DNA of 64,000 bases from Scandinavium lactucae (GCF_033843265.1 NZ_JAWXRD010000004.1:106772-170771); one strand, 5' to 3'. Positions 8,261-17,031 are shown, counted from the stretch's first letter. The notes: generated by a model not told the origin, from the letters alone. Made by a program: numbers and translations.

Positions 8261-8281
8261 ATCATGTAAATCTCACATGAT
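8261..8281. promoter_or_regulatory. Perfect inverted repeat, candidate operator
   Basis: ATCATGT (8261-8267) and ACATGAT (8275-8281) form 7-base arms separated by 7 bases, 28 bases before the start of the transposase-derived gene. A dimeric regulator, perhaps that gene's own product, could bind here. Confidence 0.5.
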
Positions 8282-8309
8282 TAGTTTGTGAAAACCACAG
8301 GGGATGATG

Positions 8310-9140
8310 ATGGAAATTAAGCTGCACGCCAATGCCACCACCACGCCACGCGTGCGCCGCTATCTGCAACAGTCCGACAAGAGCGACCGAGAGCTGGCGA
8401 AAGAGTTGGGGATCTCGGTCACTACCGTTCGGCGCTGGCGTAACCGCGAGCAGGCGGCCGATCGGAGCACGACTCCGAATGTGATATACAAAGCGATGAG
8501 ACCTGAGCAGGTGGCACTGGTAAATGCCCTGCGCGATACCCTTTATGCGCCGCTGGATGAACTGCTGTTTATGGTCAATGACGGGCTGGGTATTGCGGTG
8601 TCGCGTGCCACGCTGAACCGCTATCTGCACCCTGTACATCAGCGCCCCAAAAGCCCAGCGCAGGGGAAAAAAGCGCTGAAGGCAGGTGCGGTGCCTGGGA
8701 CCTTACAATTGCACTATCGGCGTTTATCGCTGGGGATGGATGACGGCGGCGATCGTCATTTGCTGTGGGCGCGGGAACCGATTAGCGGCTGGTGTCAGGC
8801 GCGGGTCTATTCCGGCATCTCGCTGGCACTGGTCAAAAACTGGCTGAATGATACCCTGGCACGCTGTCCGGCTGAGATTCAATGTCTTGAGACTGAAAGG
8901 GTGAAGTGGCTGGAGATTGAGTTGCCGGGCATGACGACCACCCGTCTGCCGCCGCCGGATATTACGACCCTCGCTTTCAGCGAGCCATTGCCGACGCTTA
9001 TCCCCGCAGCAACGGATGCTGATGCGCTGGTGCAACGGTTGTGTGAACTGTGGAATACCGGGAAAAAGCAGAAGAAACTGGGGGAGTGTACGCCGCAGGG
9101 TTTTCTACAAACCTACGCTGCGGCGTTAAGGTCTAGATGA
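8310..9140 (+). CDS. IS481-family transposase-derived DNA-binding protein, catalytic residues lost
   Basis: 276 residues from the ATG at 8310, the third of three consecutive in-frame ATGs and the best spaced from AGGGG at 8299-8303. The N-terminus is IS481-like: LHANATTTP at 5-13, a helix-turn-helix at about 27-46 (RELAKELGISVTTVRRWR), DRSTTP at 51-56 and PLDELL at 81-86. The following RNase-H-like region can be aligned without gaps to IS481 transposases, but the first catalytic Asp is H135 (TLQLHYRRLSL) and the Asp-Asn of the second motif is E194-T195. No insertion-sequence ends are evident. The gene is divergent from the IIC operon, so a role as a domesticated transcription regulator is likely; that is inference. 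Its end overlaps yfgD by 8 bases. Confidence 0.75.
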   Translation: MEIKLHANATTTPRVRRYLQQSDKSDRELAKELGISVTTVRRWRNREQAADRSTTPNVIYKAMRPEQVALVNALRDTLYAPLDELLFMVNDGLGIAVSRATLNRYLHPVHQRPKSPAQGKKALKAGAVPGTLQLHYRRLSLGMDDGGDRHLLWAREPISGWCQARVYSGISLALVKNWLNDTLARCPAEIQCLETERVKWLEIELPGMTTTRLPPPDITTLAFSEPLPTLIPAATDADALVQRLCELWNTGKKQKKLGECTPQGFLQTYAAALRSR

Positions 9141-9489
9141 TTTCCAGCACCTGTTCCGGCGGGCGACCAATGCGCGCCTGACCGTCTTTCACCACAATCG
9201 GGCGTTCCATCAGCTTCGGATGGGCTACCATCGCGGCAAGCAGCGCGTCTTCGCTCAGCGCGCCGTCAGCCAGATTCAGCTCTTTATACAGATCTTCTTT
9301 CTGGCGCATCAGCTCCCGGGCGCTGTCCATGCCGAGCATTTTCAGCAGCGTTTTAAGCGTCTCCGCCGTTGTCGGGGTGTCGAGGTACAGCACCACGTCC
9401 GGCTCAACGCCGTTTTCTGTCAACAGCGCTAAGGTTTCGCGGCTCTTGGAGCAGCGTGGGTTGTGGTAAATCGTAACCGCATGACTCAT
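9133..9489 (-). CDS. yfgD: ArsC-family protein YfgD (arsenate-reductase-like)
   Basis: 118-residue ArsC/thioredoxin-fold protein with the conserved HNPRCSKSRETL N-terminus; C13 corresponds to the nucleophilic cysteine of ArsC. RPIVVKDGQARIGRPPE near the C-terminus contains the arginine typical of the family. It matches E. coli YfgD in length and in place, just before bepA in the same direction with a 9-base gap. Arsenate reduction is a family property and not proven for this branch; there is no ars operon near. Its 3' end overlaps the convergent transposase-derived gene, the right border of the accessory block. Confidence 0.92.
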   Translation of the reverse strand: MSHAVTIYHNPRCSKSRETLALLTENGVEPDVVLYLDTPTTAETLKTLLKMLGMDSARELMRQKEDLYKELNLADGALSEDALLAAMVAHPKLMERPIVVKDGQARIGRPPEQVLEII

Positions 9490-9498
9490 CGGGGGTCC

Positions 9499-10962
9499 TT
9501 ACATCTTGGTATAGGGTTTAAACGTCTCTTGCAACTGCCGGAACTGATCGATGCGTGCATCATACCGGGCCTGTTGCAGGCTGCCGAGTTTGACCTGCGA
9601 ACTGGCGCTACTCAGCAGGGAGATCGCCTGATCGAGGCGGCCAACCAGCGCCATGTTTTCGGCACGCGCGGCGAGTTCCTGGTCACGATTGCCGAGCTTG
9701 CCTTCTGCCTGCGCCAGCAAATCCCAACCGTTCACGTCGTCTTTGTAGGTAAAGGTGTAGCGATTGAGCAGGGTAGCCGCTTCCGCCGCTCTGCCTGACT
9801 GCAGCAGGGCGTTGGCGAGGTTCAGCTGTAATACGGGACTGACGCGCAAATCTTTCGCTGCTTTCAGGCGATTGACCGCTTCATCGTTCTTATTCTGCCC
9901 CAGCGAAATGTCGGTGGCGAGGTCGAGATACCAGGCGTTCTGTGGATCGGCGGCCAGCAAAGGCTGCAACTGTTTAGTGGCTTCCGCATAGTTGCTGGAC
10001 TCCATCGCCTGTAGAGCACGACCGTACTGGGCGGCATGTTGCTCGCGAATATTGCCTTTCGCCCAGGTATTGAGCAGATCGGTATCCAGCTGATTTTTCC
10101 CGCTGTTATACATGCCCAGCGTGCGTGCTTTGGCCATGTAGAAATCCTCCGAAGACTGCACCACCACCGGGCGCATCTGGTTGGCGCGGTTACGGGCATC
10201 GGACAGTCGGCTTTCCGGCAGGGGGTGGGTCAGCAGCATCTCTGGCGGTCTGGACGAATAGCGTGACTGGTCCATCAGCTTATCCATAAACTGCGGCATC
10301 GCTTGCGGATCGAACCCGGAACGTTGCAGCACTTGAATGCCGATGCGGTCAGCCTCTTCTTCGTTCTGACGGGTGAAGCTGATAAGCCCCTGTTGGGTGC
10401 CTGCCAGGGTGCCGGTCAGCGCCGCCATCCCGGCCTGTGGGCTGGCCATCGCCAGCAGAATAGAACCTAACGCGCCGACCCAGGTCAGGGGCGCGTTACG
10501 TTTCTGATCTTCCATCGCACGGGCAAGGTGGCGCTGGGTGACGTGTGAAATTTCGTGCGCCATGACCGACGCCAGCTGGCTTTCGCTATCGGCATAGCGG
10601 AACAGCGCCGAGTGCAGCACCACGTTTCCGCCGAAGAAGGCGAAGGCGTTAAGTTCGTCGTTATTAATCAAGAAGAAATGGAACGGGGTTCGTACTGAGT
10701 TAGCATGAGACACCAGGCGCATACCGAGGCCGTTGATGTATTGCACCAGCAGGGGATCGTTAATAAGCGGCGCACTGCCGCGCAGCTGACGCACATAAAA
10801 GTCGCCCATCTGCAACTCTTGTCCGATAGACAAGGTGCTTCCTGCGGTGGTGCCCATATCCGGCAGCGAGTCTGCGGGGTCCGCCAAGGCGGGTAAGGCC
10901 GGGCCCAGGGTCAACGACGCGATGAGAGTCGCAACCAGCGTTTTTTTTAACTGCCTGAACAT
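9499..10962 (-). CDS. bepA: Periplasmic metalloprotease/chaperone BepA
   Basis: Periplasmic M48 zinc protease that promotes LptD assembly and degrades stalled outer-membrane proteins. It has 487 residues, with a signal peptide ending near ALPALADPA (about residue 28). HEISH at 136-140 supplies the zinc ligands and catalytic Glu, the third ligand is in NEEEADRIG near 201, and the C-terminal third (from about 310) holds TPR-like repeats. A sigma-E promoter lies at 10992-11019, as expected for an envelope-stress gene. Confidence 0.96.
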   Translation of the reverse strand: MFRQLKKTLVATLIASLTLGPALPALADPADSLPDMGTTAGSTLSIGQELQMGDFYVRQLRGSAPLINDPLLVQYINGLGMRLVSHANSVRTPFHFFLINNDELNAFAFFGGNVVLHSALFRYADSESQLASVMAHEISHVTQRHLARAMEDQKRNAPLTWVGALGSILLAMASPQAGMAALTGTLAGTQQGLISFTRQNEEEADRIGIQVLQRSGFDPQAMPQFMDKLMDQSRYSSRPPEMLLTHPLPESRLSDARNRANQMRPVVVQSSEDFYMAKARTLGMYNSGKNQLDTDLLNTWAKGNIREQHAAQYGRALQAMESSNYAEATKQLQPLLAADPQNAWYLDLATDISLGQNKNDEAVNRLKAAKDLRVSPVLQLNLANALLQSGRAAEAATLLNRYTFTYKDDVNGWDLLAQAEGKLGNRDQELAARAENMALVGRLDQAISLLSSASSQVKLGSLQQARYDARIDQFRQLQETFKPYTKM

Positions 10963-10991
10963 AACTCGGTCCTGTAAGTAGGGTGTGCCAG

Positions 10992-11019
10992 TTTGACCGA
11001 CAACACGGCGTAACGTTCC
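10992..11019 (-). promoter_or_regulatory. Sigma-E promoter of bepA
   Basis: On the minus strand GGAACGT (11019-11013), a 16-base spacer and TCAAA (10996-10992) match the RpoE consensus closely. The -10 lies about 30 bases before the bepA start codon. Confidence 0.8.
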
Positions 11020-11184
11020 ACTGTCGGTTGCACTGGCAGTTTAGCTGGCTGTTGCACGCCTGGAAATACCCCTGCGTGACTTTTGCTTTCCGGTGCGATG
11101 GGGTTAAAAAGCGCAGGCAATTTTGTGACATTTCGATACAATTCACGCGGGCCTTTTGCCCGCAATTCAGGGAACGGTGTAGTT

Positions 11185-12252
11185 ATGCTCCAAATGTTAA
11201 TGCAGTGGTATCGTCGTCGTTTCAGCGACCCGGAAGCGATAGCGCTGCTGGTCATTTTAGTTGCCGGTTTCGGCATTCTGTTTTTCTTCAGTGGGTTGCT
11301 GGCTCCGCTTTTGGTGGCGATTGTTCTGGCCTACCTGCTCGAATGGCCTACCGTCCGGCTGGAGCGTATTGGCTGCTCGCGGCGCTGGGCCACCTCCATT
11401 GTTCTGATCTTTTTTGTCGGCATTCTGATGCTAATGGCCTTTGTGGTGATGCCGGTGGCCTGGCAACAGGGCATCTATCTGATCCGCGATATGCCCGGGA
11501 TGCTTAACAAGCTCTCTGATTTCGCCGCCACATTGCCGCGTCGTTATCCGGCCCTGATGGATGCCGGGATTATTGACGCGATGGCGGAAAATCTGCGCAC
11601 CCGTATGCTCGGCATGGGCGACTCGGTGGTGAAATACTCGTTGGCGTCGCTGGTTGGGCTGCTGACGCTGGCGGTCTATCTGGTGCTGGTACCGCTGATG
11701 GTGTTCTTCCTCGTTAAAGATAAAGAGCAGATGCTCAACGCGGTGCGCCGCGTGCTGCCGCGTAATCGCGGGCTGGCAGGGCAGGTATGGAAGGAGATGA
11801 ACCAGCAAATCACCAACTACATTCGCGGCAAAGTGCTGGAGATGATTGTCGTCGGGGTTGCCACCTGGATTGGCTTCATCCTCTTTGGCCTCAATTACTC
11901 GCTGCTGTTGGCGGTGCTGGTGGGGCTGTCGGTATTAATCCCTTACATCGGCGCGTTCGTGGTCACTATTCCGGTTATTTGCGTGGCGCTGTTCCAGTTC
12001 GGGCTCGGCACCGAGTTCTGGAGCCTGTTCGCGGTGTACCTGATTATTCAGGGTCTTGACGGCAACTTGCTGGTGCCGGTGCTGTTCTCCGAAGCGGTGA
12101 ACCTGCATCCGCTGGTGATCATTCTGTCGGTGGTCATTTTCGGCGGCCTGTGGGGATTCTGGGGCGTATTCTTCGCCATTCCGCTGGCGACGCTAATCAA
12201 AGCGGTGGTTCACGCCTGGCCGGATACCGTGGCGGTTGAGGATGCGAACTAA
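11185..12252 (+). CDS. perM: AI-2E-family inner-membrane permease PerM
   Basis: 355-residue polytopic membrane protein of the AI-2E transporter family (E. coli YfgO/PerM, 353 residues). The start is the ATG at 11185 (MLQMLMQWYRRRFSDPEA, the family N-terminus); open frame upstream to 11083 is not conserved. Seven to eight hydrophobic segments are visible, with the long cytosol-facing stretch KDKEQMLNAVRRVLPRN in the middle. It is divergent from bepA, as in E. coli. The substrate is unknown. The accessory regulator gene begins only 25 bases after its stop. Confidence 0.93.
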   Translation: MLQMLMQWYRRRFSDPEAIALLVILVAGFGILFFFSGLLAPLLVAIVLAYLLEWPTVRLERIGCSRRWATSIVLIFFVGILMLMAFVVMPVAWQQGIYLIRDMPGMLNKLSDFAATLPRRYPALMDAGIIDAMAENLRTRMLGMGDSVVKYSLASLVGLLTLAVYLVLVPLMVFFLVKDKEQMLNAVRRVLPRNRGLAGQVWKEMNQQITNYIRGKVLEMIVVGVATWIGFILFGLNYSLLLAVLVGLSVLIPYIGAFVVTIPVICVALFQFGLGTEFWSLFAVYLIIQGLDGNLLVPVLFSEAVNLHPLVIILSVVIFGGLWGFWGVFFAIPLATLIKAVVHAWPDTVAVEDAN

Positions 12253-12277
12253 ACGCTTCACGACTCACAGGGGCTGA

Positions 12278-13468
12278 GTGACAACGATGTTGAGAAGCCA
12301 TTATTTAAAGGATTACACCGCGCAGCAGATAGTCCAGCGCGCGATGCGCATCATCCCCTACTCGGTTAACGTGATGGATGAGCATGGGGTGATTATCGCC
12401 TCCGGCGAGCCCGCGCGTATTCAGCAGCGCCATGAAGGGGCGATTCTGGCGCTGAAAGAGAACCGGGTGGTCGAGATTGATTCGGCCACCGCCAATCAGC
12501 TGAAAGGCGTAAGGCCCGGAATCAATTTGCCGATCTCCTTTAACGGACAGTTGATTGGTGTGCTGGGCATTACCGGCGAGCCGGACAAAGTCAGGGCCTA
12601 CGCCGAACTGGTGAAAATGGCCTCTGAGCTGATCATCGAGCACATGGCGCTTATCGAACAGAAACAGTGGGATAAGCGCTATCGTGAGGAGTTGATCAAC
12701 AAGCTAATTCAGTTTGAAAACTCACCGGAATCGCTACAGTCGATGGCGGCGTATCTGGGGATCGACCTGGCGCAGCCGCGGGTGGTGATGGTTATCGAAC
12801 TGCGCCAGCCGGACAGAGAAGCACTGCGCAATCTGATCGACTATTTCGATACCCGCGCCCGCGATCATCTGGTGACCTTCACCGATTTCAATGAGCTGAT
12901 TATCATCAAGCCGATCGTCCTGAAAAATGGCGAATGGGACGTCCGCCAGGAGATGAGCGCCCTGCAAAGCTTTAAATCCTGGGCGACCTCTTCGGGCTTT
13001 AGCCGGATTATTATTGGCGGCTATTTCCCCGGCGATACCGGGCTGCACCGCTCGTTACAGTCAGCCCGTGCCACCCAGGCGCTGGTCAAACGGCAGAAGC
13101 TCAAAAATCAGTATGTTTTCTATCACGACCATGCGCTGCCTGCGCTGCTCGGCGGCGTGTCCGAGAGCTGGCAGGTGCAGGAACTGTCACGTCTGTGGCT
13201 GCATCTGGTGGCCAACGATCCCAAAGGCGTCCTGCAGCAGACCCTGCGGGCATGGTTTGAGCAGAACTGTGACCTTACTCAAACGGCGAAGGCGCTGCAC
13301 ATTCACGTCAATACCTTACGTTACCGTTTGCAGCGTTGTGAAGAGATTACCCGTATAAAAATCAACGAGTTGAAGAATATGCTCTGGCTGTATATCGGCA
13401 TGGAGCTGCAATGTGAATCTGTCGGATCCCACAATTTACCCCCCTCATCGACGGCCAAAGTTCGTTAA
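12278..13468 (+). CDS. CdaR-like sugar diacid / glycerate-type transcription regulator
   Basis: 396-residue paralogue of CdaR (SdaR). Residues about 10-140 form the putative sugar-diacid recognition domain (MRIIPYSVNVMDEHGVII, GVRPGINLPISFNGQ) and residues about 320-380 the PucR-type helix-turn-helix (TQTAKALHIHVNTLRYRLQR). The GTG at 12278 has AGGGG four bases upstream; the ATG at 12287 is a possible alternative. Only 25 bases separate it from perM, so no large promoter region is present. By context it should activate the following GntP-family permease and glycerate kinase genes, with glycerate or a sugar acid as effector; that is inferred. Confidence 0.88.
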   Translation: MTTMLRSHYLKDYTAQQIVQRAMRIIPYSVNVMDEHGVIIASGEPARIQQRHEGAILALKENRVVEIDSATANQLKGVRPGINLPISFNGQLIGVLGITGEPDKVRAYAELVKMASELIIEHMALIEQKQWDKRYREELINKLIQFENSPESLQSMAAYLGIDLAQPRVVMVIELRQPDREALRNLIDYFDTRARDHLVTFTDFNELIIIKPIVLKNGEWDVRQEMSALQSFKSWATSSGFSRIIIGGYFPGDTGLHRSLQSARATQALVKRQKLKNQYVFYHDHALPALLGGVSESWQVQELSRLWLHLVANDPKGVLQQTLRAWFEQNCDLTQTAKALHIHVNTLRYRLQRCEEITRIKINELKNMLWLYIGMELQCESVGSHNLPPSSTAKVR

Positions 13469-13533
13469 AAGCGCCAGGTAAACCGTCGACGATCGTTCGC
13501 ATACTGCGCCTTCACAACATGGAGGCGCAACGC

Positions 13534-14802
13534 ATGACGTCGATATCCGCATTAGGAGCCATTGCTGCACTGGTGGTGGCCATCGTTTTAATTCTGAGAA
13601 AGGTTTCTCCCGCTTACGGCATGATGGTCGGGGCGCTGGTCGGTGGCCTGGTGGGCGGTGCAGATTTGTTGCAAACCGTGACGCTAATGGTGACCGGGGC
13701 GCAGGGCATCACTAACGCCGTGCTGCGTATTCTCGCGGCCGGGGTGCTGGCTGGCGTGCTAATTGAATCCGGCGCGGCGAATACCATTGCCGAAACGGTG
13801 GTGAAGAAGGTGGGCGAAACGCGGGCGCTGCTGGCGCTGGCGATTGCTACAATGTGCCTGACGGCAGTGGGTGTTTTTATCGACGTAGCGGTGATCACCG
13901 TGGCCCCGATTGCGCTGTCGATTGCCCGTCGGGCTTCGCTTTCAAAAACCGCCATTTTGCTGGCGATGGTCGGCGGCGGTAAAGCGGGGAACGTGATGTC
14001 GCCGAACCCGAACGCCATTGCCGCAGCCGATAACTTCCACGTGCCGCTGACCTCGGTGATGTTGGCCGGGGTGATCCCGGGCCTGTTCGGGTTGGCGCTG
14101 GCCTATCTGCTGGCAAAACGGCTGAGCAAAAAAGGCAGCCCGGTCACCGAAGACGAAGTGATTTCCCACGGCGACACGCGCGCAAAACCGGGTTTCCTGG
14201 TCTCAATTAGTGCCCCGCTGGTGGCGATTGTACTGCTGTCGCTGCGCCCGATTGCCGGGATTGCTATCGATCCGCTGATTGCGCTGCCGCTCGGCGGGCT
14301 GATCGGGGCGTTGCTGATGGGACGCATTAAGCAAAGCAACCACTATATGACCGCCGGTCTGGCGCGTATGGCACCGGTGGCGATCATGCTGCTGGGCACC
14401 GGTACGCTGGCAGGGATCATCGCCAATTCGGAATTAAAGGATGTTCTGATTAATGGCCTGACGGCCTCGGGTTTACCGGCGTATCTGTTGGCACCGATTT
14501 CCGGGGCGATCATGTCGATGGCGACCGCCTCAACGACCGCAGGCACCGCCGTGGCATCGGGCGTGTTTGCGCCTACGCTGATTGAGCTGGGCGTTTCCGC
14601 TCTGGCTGGAGCGGCGATGATCCACGCGGGGGCCACGGTGCTCGACCATTTGCCGCACGGCAGCTTCTTCCACGCCACCGGGGGCAGCGTCAGCATGATC
14701 ATCCGCGAACGTTTGAAACTGATGCCGTATGAAACGCTGGTCGGTCTGGCGATTACGATTGTTTCTACCCTGATGTTTGGCGTCTTTGGACTTGCAGGAT
14801 AA
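13534..14802 (+). CDS. GntP-family permease (gluconate/glycerate-type proton symporter)
   Basis: 422-residue inner-membrane transporter with about 12 hydrophobic segments, of the GntP family. I place the start at the ATG at 13534 because GGAGG (13521-13525) is spaced 8 bases before it; the ATG at 13519 overlaps that ribosome site. GGGKAGNVMSPNPNAIAAADNF and MSMATASTTAGTAVASG are conserved-looking loops. It lies between the CdaR-like regulator and a glycerate kinase and 5 bases before the latter, so glycerate or a related hydroxy-acid is the likely substrate; gluconate is the alternative. Confidence 0.88.
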   Translation: MTSISALGAIAALVVAIVLILRKVSPAYGMMVGALVGGLVGGADLLQTVTLMVTGAQGITNAVLRILAAGVLAGVLIESGAANTIAETVVKKVGETRALLALAIATMCLTAVGVFIDVAVITVAPIALSIARRASLSKTAILLAMVGGGKAGNVMSPNPNAIAAADNFHVPLTSVMLAGVIPGLFGLALAYLLAKRLSKKGSPVTEDEVISHGDTRAKPGFLVSISAPLVAIVLLSLRPIAGIAIDPLIALPLGGLIGALLMGRIKQSNHYMTAGLARMAPVAIMLLGTGTLAGIIANSELKDVLINGLTASGLPAYLLAPISGAIMSMATASTTAGTAVASGVFAPTLIELGVSALAGAAMIHAGATVLDHLPHGSFFHATGGSVSMIIRERLKLMPYETLVGLAITIVSTLMFGVFGLAG

Positions 14803-14807
14803 CCGTT

Positions 14808-15944
14808 ATGAAAATTGTTATTGCCCCGGATTCATTCAAGGAAAGTTTGTCGGCGATGGCGGTTGCGACTGCCATTGAACAGGGATTTCGTCAGATTTAC
14901 CCGGACGCACAGTACGTCAAAGTGCCGATGGCCGATGGCGGCGAAGGCACGGTGGAATCGATGGTGGAAGCCAGCGGCGGCCAGTACCTATATCAGCAGG
15001 TGAGGGGGCCGCTCGGGCAGCCGGTGCAGGCGCGTTGGGGGCTGATGGGCGATGGCGAAACGGCCATCATTGAAATGGCCTCGGCCTCCGGGCTGCATCA
15101 TGTGCCGATGGCGCAGCGTAATCCGCTGATAACCACCAGCTACGGCACCGGGGAACTGATTCAGGCGGCGCTCGAGCGCGGCGTGAAGCGCATCATTCTG
15201 GGGATTGGCGGCAGTGCGACTAACGACGGCGGGGCGGGTATGATGCAGGCGCTTGGCGTGCGGTTGACCGATGCGCAAGGCCAGGAACTTGCCCCCGGCG
15301 GTGAGGCGCTCCGCACGCTTACAGGCATCGACCTCCGCGCCTGCCATCCGAAACTGGGTGACGTGACGCTGACCGTGGCCTGCGACGTGAATAATCCGCT
15401 GTGCGGCCCGCAGGGCGCATCGGCGATATTTGGGCCGCAGAAAGGGGCGACGCCAGAGATGATCGACACACTCGACGCCGCGCTGTCGCAGTGGGGCATG
15501 CTCATCGAACAGCAGACCGGGCGTGAGGTGCTGAACGCGCCGGGGGCAGGTGCGGCAGGCGGCATGGGCAGTGCGCTGCTCGGGCTGCTGAACGCCGAAC
15601 TGCGGGCCGGGGTTGAGATTGTGGTGGAAACGCTCAAGCTTGAACAGGCGGTGCAGGATGCGGATTTGGTCATCACCGGTGAAGGGCGGCTCGATAGCCA
15701 GAGTATTTTCGGCAAGACGCCAATTGGCGTGGCGCGGGTGGCGAAGCTGCACGGTAAGCCGGTCATCGCCCTGGCCGGTGGCCTGAAAAACGATCACGAA
15801 GTTGTGTATCAGCACGGGATTGATGCCGCGTTTTCGATTCTGACCGGGGTGGTGACGCTGCCGGAAGCCTTAGAGGCGGCGGAATACAATCTGCGGATAA
15901 CTGCCCGTAACGTAGCGGCGGTATGGAAGATGGCAGGTCATTGA
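14808..15944 (+). CDS. Glycerate 2-kinase (GarK/GlxK family)
   Basis: 378-residue cytoplasmic kinase that phosphorylates D-glycerate to 2-phosphoglycerate, feeding lower glycolysis. The family N-terminus KIVIAPDSFKESLSA, the MADGGEGTVE loop (about residues 42-51), the glycine-rich GIGGSATNDGGAGMMQALG and TGEGRLDSQS near residue 290 are all present. It starts 5 bases after the GntP-type permease stop, so the two are one operon. It is a third-type paralogue by position: E. coli garK and glxK lie elsewhere. Confidence 0.93.
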   Translation: MKIVIAPDSFKESLSAMAVATAIEQGFRQIYPDAQYVKVPMADGGEGTVESMVEASGGQYLYQQVRGPLGQPVQARWGLMGDGETAIIEMASASGLHHVPMAQRNPLITTSYGTGELIQAALERGVKRIILGIGGSATNDGGAGMMQALGVRLTDAQGQELAPGGEALRTLTGIDLRACHPKLGDVTLTVACDVNNPLCGPQGASAIFGPQKGATPEMIDTLDAALSQWGMLIEQQTGREVLNAPGAGAAGGMGSALLGLLNAELRAGVEIVVETLKLEQAVQDADLVITGEGRLDSQSIFGKTPIGVARVAKLHGKPVIALAGGLKNDHEVVYQHGIDAAFSILTGVVTLPEALEAAEYNLRITARNVAAVWKMAGH

Positions 15945-15950
15945 GTTTGT

Positions 15951-15981
15951 ATGCCCGGTAAGCGCTAGCACCACCGGGCAC
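15951..15981. repeat. REP element between glycerate kinase and bcp
   Basis: A single palindromic unit (TGCCCGGTAAGCGCTAGC ... CACCGGGCA) lies between convergent genes, on the right border of the glycerate cassette. Confidence 0.75.
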
Positions 15982-15988
15982 ACTGCTA

Positions 15989-16459
15989 TCAGGCGTTCTC
16001 TTTCAGCCAGTTCAGCACCACGTCGTGGTGATTGCTGGTTTTGAAATCGTCGAATACGTGCTCGACTTTGCCATCGGCGTCGATCAGGAAACTGATGCGA
16101 TGGATACCGTCGTAGGTTTTACCCATGAACGTCTTCTCGCCCCAGATACCAAACTGTTCGCAGACCTGATGGTCCTCGTCAGAGAGCAGGGTAAAATTCA
16201 GCAGTTCTTTTTCGGCAAAACGGGAGAGCTTTTCCGGTTTGTCGGTGCTGATACCCAGCACTTCAACACCCACTTTCTTTAACTCGTCCATATTGTCACG
16301 TAAGCCACAGGCCTGCACGGTGCAGCCCGGAGTCATGGCTTTCGGGTAGAAATAAACCAGAACACGCTGTCCCTGGAAGTCGGTTAAATTTACTTGCTCA
16401 CCGTCTTGATCGGCCAAGCTAAATTTCGGTGCGATGTCACCGGCTTTCAGTGGGGTCAT
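15989..16459 (-). CDS. bcp: Thioredoxin-dependent thiol peroxidase (Bcp/PrxQ)
   Basis: 156-residue peroxiredoxin that reduces hydrogen peroxide and organic peroxides with thioredoxin as donor. MTPGCTVQACGLRD carries the peroxidatic Cys (about residue 46) and, five residues on, the resolving Cys. Length matches E. coli Bcp. Its start overlaps the gcvR stop by one base (ATGA-type junction), so the two genes are translationally coupled as in E. coli. Confidence 0.97.
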   Translation of the reverse strand: MTPLKAGDIAPKFSLADQDGEQVNLTDFQGQRVLVYFYPKAMTPGCTVQACGLRDNMDELKKVGVEVLGISTDKPEKLSRFAEKELLNFTLLSDEDHQVCEQFGIWGEKTFMGKTYDGIHRISFLIDADGKVEHVFDDFKTSNHHDVVLNWLKENA

Positions 16460-17031
16460 TACGAAACTCCATCTTGTTCATCATGCTGTGAATAATTGAC
16501 GATGTTTATACTGCCTTGCGCTTTCAGTTCTGTACACAGGTCTTTAAAGGCTTGCTCGATCTTTGCCGCATTTTGCGACATCGGACTGTGGGCGGTAACC
16601 TGAATAAACAGCTGCGGCGCGGTCTCTTTTTCACCCGGTTGGGTACGGGAAACCAGCTCCGCGATATTCATCCCGTGCGCGTCCAACAGTCCGGTGAAGC
16701 GCTCGATAATATGCGGTGAGTCAGGCACTTCCACCTGCACCCATACGGTGGAAGGCTGTGCCGGGCGCGGCTGTGCTGAGGTGCGCTTCATCACAATCAG
16801 CAGATCCAGTTCCGCCCCTTTTAACGGCAACGTAGATTCAATGAGGGTAATGGCATTCCAGGTGCCGGAGAGCAGCATAATAAAGGTAAATTCATCGCCG
16901 AGCATCGCCAGGCGGCTGTCCTCGATATTACAGCCACAGCTACTGACGTGACGCGTGATGGTGTTTACGATCCCTGGGCGGTCGGCACCCAGCGCGGTAA
17001 TCACCAAATAGTGATGTAGGGAGGCTGTCAA
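16459..17031 (-). CDS. gcvR: Glycine cleavage system repressor GcvR
   Basis: 190-residue regulator with two ACT domains (about 8-80 and 95-175) that binds glycine and holds GcvA in its repressing state. YLVITALGADRPGIVNTI and NIAELVSRTQPGEKE are hallmark segments. The start is a TTG at 17031, with AGGAAG upstream; it reproduces the E. coli length exactly and no in-frame ATG is near. It is divergent from dapA. Confidence 0.95.
   Translation of the reverse strand: MTASLHHYLVITALGADRPGIVNTITRHVSSCGCNIEDSRLAMLGDEFTFIMLLSGTWNAITLIESTLPLKGAELDLLIVMKRTSAQPRPAQPSTVWVQVEVPDSPHIIERFTGLLDAHGMNIAELVSRTQPGEKETAPQLFIQVTAHSPMSQNAAKIEQAFKDLCTELKAQGSINIVNYSQHDEQDGVS

Noticed and set aside
8310..9140. An intact IS481 insertion sequence
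   Set aside because: Catalytic residues are replaced, no terminal inverted repeats or target duplications are evident, and the gene is embedded in a functional divergent arrangement.
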